From positions 487,056 to 551,055 of the forward strand of contig NZ_HG726021.1 in assembly GCF_000499785.1 (NCBI RefSeq): a stretch of 64,000 bases of DNA, read 5' to 3'. Positions 43,827 to 53,880 of the stretch are shown piece after piece (positions within the stretch are counted from its first letter, which is position 1; every line of letters begins with the position of its first letter). A program made the position numbers and the translations under genes. Below the pieces are notes generated by a model, which worked only from the letters and a program-made list of their open reading frames with translations, was not told the DNA's origin and searched no databases. The stretch comes from Bacteroides neonati. Its GTDB lineage: Bacteria; Bacteroidota; Bacteroidia; Bacteroidales; Bacteroidaceae.

Positions 43827-45161
43827 TTATTTTTTCCGGCGACGACTTCGACGGTGTTGCATCCGACTACGCTTATAACGCTGTACACGCCTATGAATCT
43901 GCCATCCACTCATTAATCCGACTACCACAAAGATAAGGATGGTTATACCCACACCCAGGTTGTCTCCTTTGATACGTGACCATATTTCAAGCACATCTTT
44001 CGTTTTGTCGCCAAAGTCGCGAATCATTGCACAACGTTCCACCACCTTACGGTCGGGATACTGAATAGCATTCACCTGCACACTATCGGCACCTGCTCCA
44101 AAGAAGTAGCTCAGGTCGGTGTGATATGACAATGTGGTGTCAATTTTCGCTTCGAGTATCTCGGGAGAAGCAATGGCACTTACATATCCGCTGGTTTCCA
44201 TATTGCGCAAAGCAATGTCGGGGCGGCATAGAAAGTTAATAAAGTAACTCGCCGCTTTGGGGTTGCCGGCATATTTGGGTATCACCCATCCATCGTACCA
44301 AATATTACTACCTTCTCGTGGAACAACATAATCCAGCTCCACTCCTACCTCACCGGCTTCTTCGATTGCCCACATGGCATCGCCACTCCAGGTCATGTTG
44401 AGCCAAGTCTTATTCTGGGTCATCATCTCCTTGCCGAAGTCGGTTTCCCAACCGGCAATATTTCCTTTCATAGCCTTGAGGGTTTTCTCTACAAGAGCCA
44501 TGCCTTCGGGAGAATAATCGTTCATGAGCTCTTCGACGGTCTTCTTGCCTGCCGCCAGTTCGTCGGCGTGTGCATATACAATGGCCGTGCCATAAGCATC
44601 GCGGTAACTGTCTTTCATCAGAATCTTACCGGCAAACTTCTTATCCCACAAGCAGTGCCAGCTTTCGGCATCTGCCTTATCGACAAATGCTTTATTATAG
44701 AGTATACCGGCTGTGCCCCACATATAACAAACGGCATAGCGATTGGCAGGCCGTCCGGGCTGACTCAACTTATCAATTTGCTGACGGATATAAGGCGAAA
44801 CATCATTCATATAATCGGGCGAATGGGCAAAGACCGTATCGATGGGTAGCAACAGGTTTTTCTTCAACATACGCTCAATGATATACTCCGAGGGACAAAC
44901 CACATCGAAATCTTCGTGACCCTTTTCAATCTTGGTCAGCATTATTTCATTGATATCAAACGTCTGATAAACGATCTGAATATTCTCGCCGGTTTGTTCT
45001 TTATAATAAGCCTGGAAATCCTCGAGCACACCGTCGCCCATATAATCGGCCCAGTTATAGATTTTCAATATTTTCTCACGAGGTTCTCCCGAATTGTAGC
45101 ATCCGGTCAACACATAGGCAAGCGATAAAAACAGTAAGATTTTCTTCATACTCCTAAGCAT
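43827..45161 (-). CDS. potD: Polyamine ABC transporter substrate-binding lipoprotein with C-terminal anchor
   Basis: It is a periplasmic-type binding protein for spermidine/putrescine. A lipobox (VLTGC) follows the signal peptide; the start may be the ATG at 45149 rather than 45161. The body carries the PotD pattern (LKIYNWADYMGDGVLEDF, DVVCPSEYIIERM, NMTWSGDAMWAIEEA). After residue ~395 it has a second hydrophobic helix (GITILIFVVVGLMSGW) and a very basic tail (Arg/Lys-rich, ending RRSRRRKK). Typical PotD ends near 350 aa, so the 50-residue membrane/basic tail is an unusual addition. Last gene of the potABCD operon. Confidence 0.9.
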   Translation of the reverse strand: MLRSMKKILLFLSLAYVLTGCYNSGEPREKILKIYNWADYMGDGVLEDFQAYYKEQTGENIQIVYQTFDINEIMLTKIEKGHEDFDVVCPSEYIIERMLKKNLLLPIDTVFAHSPDYMNDVSPYIRQQIDKLSQPGRPANRYAVCYMWGTAGILYNKAFVDKADAESWHCLWDKKFAGKILMKDSYRDAYGTAIVYAHADELAAGKKTVEELMNDYSPEGMALVEKTLKAMKGNIAGWETDFGKEMMTQNKTWLNMTWSGDAMWAIEEAGEVGVELDYVVPREGSNIWYDGWVIPKYAGNPKAASYFINFLCRPDIALRNMETSGYVSAIASPEILEAKIDTTLSYHTDLSYFFGAGADSVQVNAIQYPDRKVVERCAMIRDFGDKTKDVLEIWSRIKGDNLGVGITILIFVVVGLMSGWQIHRRVQRYKRSRMQHRRSRRRKK

Positions 45162-45164
45162 ATA

Positions 45165-45953
45165 CTATTTCTTAGCCTTTCCGGCCCGACGGTTAATAAC
45201 AATGAGTAGCGCCAACACTACTACGAAAATAATGGTAGAGAGCGGACGAAGCTCCGGGGTAAGCCCTCCTTTACGCGCATCGGCATAGATATAGGTAGAG
45301 AGCGTTTCGAGTCCTTGATTACCGATCGTGAATACGGTAACGGCAAAATCGTCGATAGAGAGCGTCAACGCCAGCATGAACCCACTGATCATTCCCGAAC
45401 GAATCTCAGGAATAATTACTTTACGCAGTGCCTGCAAGGGCGTTGCTCCCAAGTCGAGCGCAGCTTCGTAGATGTTCGGATTCATTTGTTTGAGGCGAGG
45501 TAGTACGCTAAGCACCACATAGGGAGTACAGAACGTAATGTGCGCCAGCACCACAGTGGTATATCCTTGCGACACACCCAACGAAACAAAAAGCAAAAAG
45601 AGCGAGATACCCGTTATAATATCGCCATTGAGAATGGGGATACTATTGACAAAGCCAATGGTCTTGCGCGATCGGGCTTTCAGGTTGAAAATGCCAATGG
45701 CCGTAATACTGCCCAAGAGGGTAGCCACCGTTGCTGCAATCAAAGCAATACTGAGCGTATTAAGCAAAGCATTCATGAGCGAGTGATGTGTATTGACGGC
45801 AAACAGCGATGAGTATAGCTTGGTAGAAAAGCCCGTCCAGTTGCCCAACACTTTGGCTTCGGTAAACGAGTAAACAATAATAATTGCAATGGGCGAATAG
45901 AGCAACAGCAGCAATATCCACAAATAGGTCTGTGCCAGTACCTTTTTTACCAT
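45165..45953 (-). CDS. potC: Polyamine ABC transporter permease PotC
   Basis: A 262 aa inner-membrane permease with about six helices and the cytoplasmic EAA loop (YEAALDLGATPLQALRKVII) that docks the ATPase. Start overlaps the stop of potB by 7 nt, and potD follows after 3 nt. Family assignment as PotC rests on length, order and the neighbouring PotD-like binding protein. Confidence 0.92.
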   Translation of the reverse strand: MVKKVLAQTYLWILLLLLYSPIAIIIVYSFTEAKVLGNWTGFSTKLYSSLFAVNTHHSLMNALLNTLSIALIAATVATLLGSITAIGIFNLKARSRKTIGFVNSIPILNGDIITGISLFLLFVSLGVSQGYTTVVLAHITFCTPYVVLSVLPRLKQMNPNIYEAALDLGATPLQALRKVIIPEIRSGMISGFMLALTLSIDDFAVTVFTIGNQGLETLSTYIYADARKGGLTPELRPLSTIIFVVVLALLIVINRRAGKAKK

Positions 45954-46744
45954 AATCCACCTCCTTCGTTTGAGTTGTCCTTATCGTCGGTACTGAGCAA
46001 TGAGGTCGCTGCAATGAGTAGCAGCATAATGAGCGAAAGAGCTGCAGCATAATTCCACATACTATTATTAATGTTTTCCTGAATAGTGGTACCGAAGAGC
46101 TTGATGTTGTTCATGGTCAGCAGCTCGGCAATGGCAAAGGTGGAGATGGTGGGCATAAACACCATCATGATACCGCTCATAACTCCCGGCATAGAGAGTG
46201 GAAGCACTGCTTTGAAAAACACCTGTACGGGATTGGCACCCAGATCCTGAGCGGCCTCGATATAACTGTGATCCATCTTCTGCAAGGTGTTATAGATGGG
46301 ATAGATCATAAAGGGAATAAAGTTGTAGACCATACCGAAGATAAGTGCTCCCTCGCCGAGCGGCACACTAAAGAAGTCGAATAAAGCAACGGTGGCCAAG
46401 GTACGCACCAGGATGTTGACCCACATGGGCAGAATGAACAGCACCACCATGGTTCGCGAACGGTCCAACTTGCTGTTGCTAAGTATCCAGGCAGCCGGAT
46501 ACCCCAACAGAATACAGAAAAAAGTAGTGATAAGAGCAATACCGATCGAGTAAACAAACGTATTGATGGCTTCGGGATGTGCAAAAAACTTAGCAAAGTT
46601 TCCCAAAGTGAGAGTTCCGTTATCGTCGGTAAACGCATAGGCTACGATAAGCAATAGCGGTATGATGACAAAAACTACTGAAAATATAATATAAGGAATG
46701 ATCCAGTTCTTGCGCGACGAAAGGAAGGTCGATAATTTCTTCAT
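45947..46744 (-). CDS. potB: Polyamine ABC transporter permease PotB
   Basis: A 265 aa membrane permease, six helices, with the EAA loop reading YIEAAQDLGANPVQVFFKAV. It pairs with PotC to form the channel. It begins 18 nt after potA ends and is coupled to potC. Confidence 0.92.
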   Translation of the reverse strand: MKKLSTFLSSRKNWIIPYIIFSVVFVIIPLLLIVAYAFTDDNGTLTLGNFAKFFAHPEAINTFVYSIGIALITTFFCILLGYPAAWILSNSKLDRSRTMVVLFILPMWVNILVRTLATVALFDFFSVPLGEGALIFGMVYNFIPFMIYPIYNTLQKMDHSYIEAAQDLGANPVQVFFKAVLPLSMPGVMSGIMMVFMPTISTFAIAELLTMNNIKLFGTTIQENINNSMWNYAAALSLIMLLLIAATSLLSTDDKDNSNEGGGLW

Positions 46745-46762
46745 TAATTAAGATTCGTATTT

Positions 46763-48151
46763 CTAATTCATAACTATTCGAATGGCATCCGGAGGGATCG
46801 TAATTCCCACTCGATCGCCATCATCCCACACATCGTTTGTATCTACAAACACATCTTCATCCCAGTCGGAGAAGATTGTCAGGTGATAATGATCTCCTTT
46901 ATAGAGAATGAATTTCACCTCACCCGTGAGCATACCGTCTTCTTCATTGTCCTGCAAGGTCACTTTACCGAAATCGACTTCGACCTTGACCGGGCTACCT
47001 GCAGCAGGCGATACGGCCATGGGCAGACATTGGAACGTACAGCCCAGAAACTCAACATGGGTGTCGTCTACCCACTTGCCTTCGAAGGTGTTGCAGGTAC
47101 GTTCTTTTTTCATAATGTGAATATCAAAGGGTTTCACAATCAATCCAACCTCTGCACCTACATCAAAATGGTGGTAGTCTTGTACCAGAAACTCGTGACC
47201 ATTGCACAACACAGTCATTTCATAATGTACACCTTTGAATACCGACGATTGCACAATACCCTTGATCTGCGCCTTGTCCGATACCGGGAAGATGTATAAA
47301 TCTTCGGGACGAATGACAATATCAACGGGAGCGTTCTCTCCGAAACCCTCATCGACACATTCGAACTCGACACCACAAAAGCATACCAGTTTATCGTGTA
47401 TCATCAAACCGTTCAGAATGTTACTTTCGCCAATAAAGTCGGCTACGAAAGCATTGATCGGTTCGTTATAAATATCGGTGGGGGTTCCTATCTGTTGTAT
47501 CTTTCCCTCGCTCATCACCACAATGGTATCGCTGAGTGTCAATGCTTCTTCCTGATCGTGGGTAACGTACACAAAGGTAATGCCCAGTGTCTTGTGCATC
47601 TGCTTCAGTTCCATCTGCATATCTTTACGCATCTTCAAGTCGAGTGCTGCCAAGGGTTCGTCGAGCAACAATACTTCGGGTTCGTTGACAATGGCACGGG
47701 CAATGGCTACACGTTGCTGCTGTCCTCCCGAGAGCGAATCGACATCACGGTAGTCATAATCGGTCATGCCCACCATTTTCAGTGCGGCTTTTACTTTCTT
47801 ATCAATGATCAGCTTCGGAGTCTTCCTCAGTTTCAGACCAAAAGCAATATTATCGTACACATTCAAGTGTGGAAACAATGCATATTTTTGAAACACGGTA
47901 TTTACCGGACGCTTATGGGGAGGCGTTTGCGTAATCTCCTTTCCTGCAATCTTTATTACACCTTCTGTAGCTGTCTGAAAACCGGCAATCAGACGTAGTA
48001 ATGTGGTTTTTCCACAACCCGAAGGGCCGAGTATGGTAACAAACTCCCCTTTCTTAACGTTTAAACTCACAGCATCGAGAGCTGTTTTATCTCCGAAAAA
48101 CTTCGAAACCCGGTTTATCTCAATGATGGATTTGGTCTGCTGTATATTCAT
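46763..48151 (-). CDS. potA: Polyamine ABC transporter ATPase PotA
   Basis: The frame extends to 48181, but the promoter -7 box lies at 48169-48176, so that ATG would precede the transcript start; the ATG at 48151 is used, giving 462 aa. Walker A is GPSGCGKT (42-49), signature [14 protein letters not shown], Walker [12 protein letters not shown]. Typical PotA is about 370 aa; the extra length is in the C-terminal TOBE-like region (about 245-462), which may carry regulatory or ligand-sensing sites. First gene of the operon potA-potB-potC-potD. Confidence 0.94.
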   Translation of the reverse strand: MNIQQTKSIIEINRVSKFFGDKTALDAVSLNVKKGEFVTILGPSGCGKTTLLRLIAGFQTATEGVIKIAGKEITQTPPHKRPVNTVFQKYALFPHLNVYDNIAFGLKLRKTPKLIIDKKVKAALKMVGMTDYDYRDVDSLSGGQQQRVAIARAIVNEPEVLLLDEPLAALDLKMRKDMQMELKQMHKTLGITFVYVTHDQEEALTLSDTIVVMSEGKIQQIGTPTDIYNEPINAFVADFIGESNILNGLMIHDKLVCFCGVEFECVDEGFGENAPVDIVIRPEDLYIFPVSDKAQIKGIVQSSVFKGVHYEMTVLCNGHEFLVQDYHHFDVGAEVGLIVKPFDIHIMKKERTCNTFEGKWVDDTHVEFLGCTFQCLPMAVSPAAGSPVKVEVDFGKVTLQDNEEDGMLTGEVKFILYKGDHYHLTIFSDWDEDVFVDTNDVWDDGDRVGITIPPDAIRIVMN

Positions 48152-48168
48152 AACTTTTTTTGGAGATG

Positions 48169-48176
48169 CAAAGGTA
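48169..48176 (-). promoter_or_regulatory. potABCD promoter (TACCTTTG, minus strand)
   Basis: The plus strand reads CAAAGGTA. It sets the start choice for potA at 48151 and is divergent from the TlpA-like promoter at 48252. Confidence 0.65.
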
Positions 48177-48251
48177 CACATTTCTGCGGTTTTCGCATAT
48201 ACGTTAATCTAATATAACAATGAAATATCATGTACAAATCGAAAAAAAATA

Positions 48252-48259
48252 TATCTTTG
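48252..48259 (+). promoter_or_regulatory. Promoter of TlpA-like gene (TATCTTTG)
   Basis: Matches TAnnTTTG, 32 nt before the start at 48292. Confidence 0.65.
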
Positions 48260-48291
48260 CCTAAACATTTATTCACTAATCACACAAAATC

Positions 48292-49395
48292 ATGAAAAAA
48301 TTAACTTATCTAGCTGTCGCGGCAATGGCTATCGGTATGGTTGCTTGTACCGGTGGAAAGAAAAGCGGTTACGTTATAACCGGTACGGTAGAAGGTGCAG
48401 CCAATGGCGACACAGTTTTCTTGCAGGAAGTAGCCAACAGACAGTTTAACAAACTGGACACAGCTATTATTGAGAATGGTACGTTTACATTTGAAGGGGT
48501 TCAGGATTCAACGGTCAACCGCTACATCATGTGCAAAGTAAACGGCGAAGAGTTAGTTATGGACTTCTTCCTTGAAAATGGTACGATCAATGCCAAGCTA
48601 ACCAAGAGCAATGATTCGGCTACGGGTACGCCCAACAATGACGCTTACCAGGAAATCAGAACGCAAATCAATGGGTTGAATGAAAAGGCCAAAGCCATAT
48701 ACGAAGCATTGAGCGACTCTACCATCACCGAAGAACAAAGAGAAGCTAAGATTAAAGAATATAGCCAACTCGAAGAGGAGATGGAACAGATCAGAGCGAA
48801 AGGTATCGCAAAGAACATCACCAATCCGGTAGGTATTTCGTTGTTCAAACAGAGCTACTACGGCATGAGCACGGAAGAGAACGAGGCATTGCTTCAACAA
48901 ATTCCAGCTAAGTTCCAGAACGATGAAGTAATCTTGAAGATCAAAGAGATCACCGAGCGTCAGAAAAAAACAGCAGTAGGTCAAAAGTTCATTGACTTCG
49001 AAATGCTGACACCTGAAGGCAAACCGGTGAAACTATCAGACTATGTAGGCAAAGGCAAAGTGGTATTGATCGACTTCTGGGCAAGCTGGTGCGGTCCTTG
49101 TCGTCGCGAAATGCCTAACTTGGTCGATGCTTATGCCAAATACAAAGGAAAGAACTTTGAGATTGTAGGCGTATCACTCGATCAAAGTGGAGATGCATGG
49201 AAAGAATCTATCAAGAATCTGAAAATTACATGGCCGCAGATGTCGGATCTGAAATATTGGAACAGCGAAGGTGCACAACTATATGCAGTCAACAGCATTC
49301 CTCATACAGTCTTGGTTGATGGTGAGGGTACCATTATTGCACGCGGTTTGCATGGCGATGAACTTCAAAAGAAGTTGGCCGAAGTGGTTAAGTAA
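48292..49395 (+). CDS. TlpA-like thiol-disulfide oxidoreductase lipoprotein, 367 aa
   Basis: A lipobox (GMVAC, Cys19) marks an exported lipoprotein. Residues ~27-120 form a beta-rich DUF4369-type domain (VITGTVEGAANGDTVFLQE), followed by a helical linker rich in Glu (about 125-225). The C-terminal thioredoxin domain (about 230-367) has the WCGPC active site at residues 266-270 and the cis-Pro in NSIPHTVLVDG. It probably reduces or reshuffles disulfides in the periplasm. Stands alone with its own promoter and terminator. Confidence 0.93.
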   Translation: MKKLTYLAVAAMAIGMVACTGGKKSGYVITGTVEGAANGDTVFLQEVANRQFNKLDTAIIENGTFTFEGVQDSTVNRYIMCKVNGEELVMDFFLENGTINAKLTKSNDSATGTPNNDAYQEIRTQINGLNEKAKAIYEALSDSTITEEQREAKIKEYSQLEEEMEQIRAKGIAKNITNPVGISLFKQSYYGMSTEENEALLQQIPAKFQNDEVILKIKEITERQKKTAVGQKFIDFEMLTPEGKPVKLSDYVGKGKVVLIDFWASWCGPCRREMPNLVDAYAKYKGKNFEIVGVSLDQSGDAWKESIKNLKITWPQMSDLKYWNSEGAQLYAVNSIPHTVLVDGEGTIIARGLHGDELQKKLAEVVK

Positions 49396-49417
49396 GCAGT
49401 AAATAAATTAAAAAGAG

Positions 49418-49455
49418 AAGGATGTTAGTCGTTTTATGGCTAACATCCTTTTTTT
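49418..49455 (+). terminator. Terminator of TlpA-like gene
   Basis: An 11-bp stem (AAGGATGTTAG 49418-49428, complement 49440-49450) followed by seven T. Confidence 0.9.
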
Positions 49456-49542
49456 GTGGCAAATAATCAGAACAATACAACTCTTTCTTTGTTGAATTAA
49501 TCGGTAAGACAGATCGCTTAACCTAATAAAGACCAAACGGAT

Positions 49543-50133
49543 ATGAGAACATGTAGACTTTATTTTTTAACGGGTATTCTTTTGCTCGCATTTGTTGCTA
49601 GTGCGTACGCACAAGAGCAAAACAATCAGATTTATTTGCCTAAGTTTGCAATCAAGACCAATGCACTCTATTTGGCAACTACGACACTTAACCTCGGATT
49701 TGAAGTCGGTTTATCCCGAAAGATGTCATTGGATGTTTCGGGCAACTACAATCCGTGGGAGTTTGGTAACAACAAGCAAATCAAACACTGGCTGGTTCAG
49801 CCGGAGCTTCGTTATTGGTTGTGCGAACGTTTCAACGGACATTTCTTTGGTATTCACGGACACTATGCCGAGTACAACGTAAGCAATCTCAACATCTTCG
49901 GCATGGGCAATTACAGGTATGAGGGTAATCTATACGGTGGCGGTATATCCTACGGTTACCAATGGCTTATCAGCAAACGCTGGAGCATGGAAGCAGAGAT
50001 CGGTGTAGGCTATGCACGCCTCAAATATGATAAACATGAGTGCGGCCATTGCGGACAGAAGCTAGGCAACTACTCCAAGAACTATTGGGGACCCACCAAG
50101 GTAGCTCTGAATATGATTTACGTCATTAAATAA
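49543..50133 (+). CDS. DUF3575 family protein, 196 aa
   Basis: A signal peptide (about residues 1-23, ASAYAQE) is followed by a beta-barrel-like protein. FAIKTNALYLATTTLNLGFE and the Trp/Tyr-rich strands (LRYWLCERFNGHFFGIH) fit DUF3575, a family I associate with fimbrial loci in Bacteroides and Porphyromonas. A Cys/His cluster (KHECGHCGQK) sits near the C-terminus. It is followed 18 nt later by the DUF3868/OmpA-like gene, so the two are an operon. No fimbrillin or anchor gene is adjacent. Confidence 0.8.
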   Translation: MRTCRLYFLTGILLLAFVASAYAQEQNNQIYLPKFAIKTNALYLATTTLNLGFEVGLSRKMSLDVSGNYNPWEFGNNKQIKHWLVQPELRYWLCERFNGHFFGIHGHYAEYNVSNLNIFGMGNYRYEGNLYGGGISYGYQWLISKRWSMEAEIGVGYARLKYDKHECGHCGQKLGNYSKNYWGPTKVALNMIYVIK

Positions 50134-50151
50134 CACCTAAAACTGGAAATA

Positions 50152-51204
50152 ATGAAAACAAGAATTATACGTTCGCTGGGGATGGTGGTTTTGGCTTTTA
50201 CCGTTCTTCTTCCAATCAACGCACAACGGTTGTACAAAGATGCCATCCTTGTTTCCGATGCCATCCTTTGGCAGGCGGGAAATACAATGCAGGTTAAAAT
50301 GATCATCGATATCAGTAACCTGAAGGTAGCCAAAGACCGCTCATTAACTCTTACTCCGGTTCTGATAGGTGCCAACAACAACGTGGCACTCGACGATATT
50401 ATCATCAATGGCAAACGACGCCAAAAGGTATACCTGCGCGCCATGGCTCTGAACAAAGCAGCCAACCTCGAAATGCCTAATGCCCAAACGGATATTATCA
50501 ACTTCAGCCAGACCATCCCCTATCAACCTTGGATGGCAAATGCCACACTCAACCTGGTAGAGAACTTATGCGGATGTGGTGGGCACCAGGAAGAACTGAA
50601 TCAGGAACTGATCATGGCCGAACTATCGACCGAAGCCAGCAGGGCACCCAAAGTAGTAGAACCACCGGTTGTGATACCTCCTAAGATTTTCTATGAATCG
50701 TATGAGTCTCATCTCGATTTCCCGGTTAGCAAGTCGGTTATCTTAATGGATTATATGAATAATAATACCGAAATGGCCAATATTCAGGCGTTGTTCGATA
50801 AGATAAAGAACGATAAAAACCTAACCATTACAGAGATTCATATCGATGGCTTCGCCTCTCCCGAAGGACCGCTTAAGTTCAACGAAGAGCTTTCGAGAAA
50901 CCGTGCCGAAGCACTGAAGAATTACTTGGTAAGCAAAGAGGGGCTACCGGAGGATATGTACAAAGTATCCTTTGGAGGCGAAAACTGGGACGGCTTGGTC
51001 AAAGCACTTCAAGCCTCGGATATGAAGGACAAAGATACATTCCTGAATATCATCCGCAACACCTCGGACGATGCAACCCGAAAACAAGAGATTATGAAAG
51101 TAGGCGGCGGCGCCCCTTACCGGATGATGCTCAAAAATATCTATCCCGGCCTGCGAAAAGTTAATCTGCGCATTGGCTATAAAGTGGTAGAGATGCCTAA
51201 CTGA
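50152..51204 (+). CDS. DUF3868 / OmpA-like protein, 350 aa
   Basis: A signal peptide (about 1-24) is followed by a DUF3868-type region (about 25-150) that contains an unusual ENLCGCGGHQEE segment, and a C-terminal OmpA-like peptidoglycan-binding region (about 195-345: ITEIHIDGFASPEGPLKFNE, LSRNRAEALKNYL). The OmpA part binds peptidoglycan and anchors the protein. It follows the DUF3575 gene and ends at a strong terminator. In related genomes these two families often precede fimbriae anchor genes, which are absent here. Confidence 0.82.
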   Translation: MKTRIIRSLGMVVLAFTVLLPINAQRLYKDAILVSDAILWQAGNTMQVKMIIDISNLKVAKDRSLTLTPVLIGANNNVALDDIIINGKRRQKVYLRAMALNKAANLEMPNAQTDIINFSQTIPYQPWMANATLNLVENLCGCGGHQEELNQELIMAELSTEASRAPKVVEPPVVIPPKIFYESYESHLDFPVSKSVILMDYMNNNTEMANIQALFDKIKNDKNLTITEIHIDGFASPEGPLKFNEELSRNRAEALKNYLVSKEGLPEDMYKVSFGGENWDGLVKALQASDMKDKDTFLNIIRNTSDDATRKQEIMKVGGGAPYRMMLKNIYPGLRKVNLRIGYKVVEMPN

Positions 51205-51225
51205 CCAATACAAGCAATCTATAAT

Positions 51226-51259
51226 AAAAAAGCTACTGCACAATGTGCAGTAGCTTTTT
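51226..51259 (+). terminator. Bidirectional terminator
   Basis: A near-perfect palindrome: AAAAAGCTACTGCA with its complement at 51246-51259, flanked by A and T runs. It serves the DUF3868 gene (plus) and glgP (minus), which converge here. Confidence 0.9.
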
Positions 51260-51280
51260 CTATATCAAGGAAACGATTGA

Positions 51281-53845
51281 TTAATTGAACCAACGTACAT
51301 AACAGAAATCCTGACGGTGAGGAAGATCTGCATTCTTCGGATACATACGATAAGCTACTTTAAAGCTACCGGCATTTGACAAACTATGTTTCACCTGGAA
51401 GGTATACAAATTACCCTCTTTCTTAACCACACTAAACGGCTCGGTCGAATAAACATGTTGCTGTCCGTCGGTTGCGATGTAGGTTGTTACCAACTCCAGA
51501 CCAATGGCATCGTTCAATCCCTTCTCATCAATAACGATAGTGATGGTATATTCCTTACCACTTTCCAGATCGCCACAGTCAATTCCATGTTCTTTATCAA
51601 TAGAAACGACCTCAATGCTGTCCCATTTGGCAACGACTTCTTCTTTCCAAGCCGCAATTTCCTTAGCCTTGGCATTGTTGTTGGCAGTGAGCAGGTGGAA
51701 ACGTTGTGCCTCCTTGTTGTAGAACTTACTGAAATAATCATCGAGCTGACGCTTCATGGTGTAGTGAGGAGCAATCTGAGCGATCGAGTTCTTCACCGTC
51801 TTTATCCAACCTTCAGAATAACCTTTCTTGTTGCGGGCATAGTACAACGGAAGAATCTCCGTTTCGAGCACACTATAAATCGTCGCTGCATCGAGTTGAT
51901 CCTGATGTTCCTGATTTTGATAGGTACGCTTCTCGGTCAACGCCCATCCTGCACCTTCGCGGTAACCCTCAAGCCACCAACCATCGAGCACAGAGAAGTT
52001 CAGTACGCCATTCATCAAAGCCTTCTCGCCTGATGTACCCGATGCTTCGAGCGGACGCGTCGGTGTATTCAACCAGATATCAACCCCCGATACCAAGCGG
52101 CGAGCCAATTGCATATCGTAGTTTTCGAGGAAGATAATCTTACCCAAGAACTCCGGACGACGAGAGATCTCGATGATTCGCTTAATCAAATCCTGACCGG
52201 CACCATCTTGTGGGTGAGCCTTTCCGGTGAAAAGGAACTGTACCGGATAATTGGGGTTGTTTACAATAGCAGACAAACGCTCCAAGTCGGTAAACAGCAA
52301 GTGAGCACGCTTATACGTGGCAAAGCGACGGCCGAAACCAATGAGCAATGCATTCGGATTGATCTTATCCATCAAAGAAACAATACGCGAAGGATCGCCT
52401 TGATTCTTCAACCACGTATCGCGGAACTGACGGCGAATGTAATCGACCAGCTTATTCTTCATGGTCATGCGGGTGTTCCAAATCTCTTCGTCGGAAACGT
52501 TATAGATGGCTTCCCATATCTTCGGATTGGATTGATCGTACAAGAAGTTTTCATCGAAATGTTTAGCATACAATGCTTTCCACTCGGTAGCTGTCCAGGT
52601 AGGAAGGTGCACACCGTTGGTTACATAGCCCACATGGCTCTCTTCGGGGAAGTAGCCTTTCCAGATAGAGGCAAACATCTCTTGCGATACTTTTCCGTGC
52701 AACCAGCTCACGCCATTAACCTCTTGCGAAGTATTGCAGGCAAAAACCGACATACAGAAACGTTCGCCCTTGTCGCCGGGGTTGTTACGACCCAAATCCA
52801 TCAAATCGTCCCAACTGATACCCATCAATGCCGGGTAGCCGCTCATGTATTTGCCAAACAGACCTTCGTCGAAGTAGTCGTGACCGGCAGGAACAGGTGT
52901 ATGTACCGTATAAAGCGACGAAGCACGAACCAGCTCGATAGACTGATCGAAGGTAAGTCCCGTAGCTACATAATCGCAGATACGCTGCACGTTGATCAAT
53001 GCGGCATGACCTTCGTTGCAGTGGTAAACTTCTTTCTCAATACCAAGTGCTTTCAGGGTAAGGATACCACCGATACCAAGCAGAATTTCCTGCTTCAAGC
53101 GGTTCTCCCAGTCGCCACCATAAAGCAGGTGCGTTATAGAACGGTCGAACTCGCTGTTCATCTCATTGTCCGTATCGAGCAGATACAGGGAGATACGGCC
53201 TACATTCACACGCCATACGTTGGCATGCACGAAGTAATCCATATAGGGCACATGGACTACCATTGGTTGCCCGTTGGCATCCATCACTCTGTCGAGCGGA
53301 AGCTGACCGAAGTTCTGTGCTTCGTAGTTGGCTACCTGCTGACCGTCGATAGTCAATGTTTGTGTAAAATAGCCATACCGATACAAGAAACCTACCGCAC
53401 AAAGATTCACATTGCTGTCCGAGGCCTCCTTTAAGTAGTCGCCGGCCAGTACACCCAAACCACCCGAGTAGATCTTCAACACGTGAGTCAATCCGTATTC
53501 CATGCTGAAATAAGCAACCGACGGGCGTTGAGCATCCGGTTTTACATCCATATAGCTTCTGAATTTCGCATATACATCGTTCATGCGTTTCAGTATGACT
53601 TTATCTTTTGACAAAGCTTCTAATTTTTCAAAGCTCATTCGCTCAAGAAGAAGCACCGGGTTGTAGCCCACTTCTTTCCAAAGAGCCGGATCAAGGTCTC
53701 TGAATAATTCGATAGCTTCAAAGTTCCACGACCACCAGATATTACGTGAAATTTCAGATAGTTTCTCTAATTCTACCGGAACGCGAGACTTCACAGTAAC
53801 TTCCTTCCAGTTGGGGGTATTTACATTACTAACTTTAACTTTCAT
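51281..53845 (-). CDS. glgP: Alpha-glucan phosphorylase
   Basis: The enzyme releases glucose-1-phosphate from glycogen or maltodextrin using PLP. The 854 aa protein has the N-terminal DUF3417 domain ([19 protein letters not shown]) of the short bacterial alpha-glucan phosphorylase group, then the catalytic body with [23 protein letters not shown], and the PLP-lysine segment [16 protein letters not shown]. The C-terminal ~120 residues form an extra beta-rich domain. It follows the synthase gene by 35 nt in one operon, coupling glycogen synthesis and breakdown. Confidence 0.95.
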   Translation of the reverse strand: MKVKVSNVNTPNWKEVTVKSRVPVELEKLSEISRNIWWSWNFEAIELFRDLDPALWKEVGYNPVLLLERMSFEKLEALSKDKVILKRMNDVYAKFRSYMDVKPDAQRPSVAYFSMEYGLTHVLKIYSGGLGVLAGDYLKEASDSNVNLCAVGFLYRYGYFTQTLTIDGQQVANYEAQNFGQLPLDRVMDANGQPMVVHVPYMDYFVHANVWRVNVGRISLYLLDTDNEMNSEFDRSITHLLYGGDWENRLKQEILLGIGGILTLKALGIEKEVYHCNEGHAALINVQRICDYVATGLTFDQSIELVRASSLYTVHTPVPAGHDYFDEGLFGKYMSGYPALMGISWDDLMDLGRNNPGDKGERFCMSVFACNTSQEVNGVSWLHGKVSQEMFASIWKGYFPEESHVGYVTNGVHLPTWTATEWKALYAKHFDENFLYDQSNPKIWEAIYNVSDEEIWNTRMTMKNKLVDYIRRQFRDTWLKNQGDPSRIVSLMDKINPNALLIGFGRRFATYKRAHLLFTDLERLSAIVNNPNYPVQFLFTGKAHPQDGAGQDLIKRIIEISRRPEFLGKIIFLENYDMQLARRLVSGVDIWLNTPTRPLEASGTSGEKALMNGVLNFSVLDGWWLEGYREGAGWALTEKRTYQNQEHQDQLDAATIYSVLETEILPLYYARNKKGYSEGWIKTVKNSIAQIAPHYTMKRQLDDYFSKFYNKEAQRFHLLTANNNAKAKEIAAWKEEVVAKWDSIEVVSIDKEHGIDCGDLESGKEYTITIVIDEKGLNDAIGLELVTTYIATDGQQHVYSTEPFSVVKKEGNLYTFQVKHSLSNAGSFKVAYRMYPKNADLPHRQDFCYVRWFN

Positions 53846-53880
53846 AATGTTTAGTATTAACTTGTTGATGAATAGTTTAC

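Noticed and set aside
47396..47998. 200-codon plus-strand frame inside potA
   Set aside because: Antisense shadow of the ATPase gene.
52109..53434. 441-codon plus-strand open frame inside glgP
   Set aside because: Antisense shadow of a strongly conserved gene; the product has no recognisable domain and no promoter or ribosome site.
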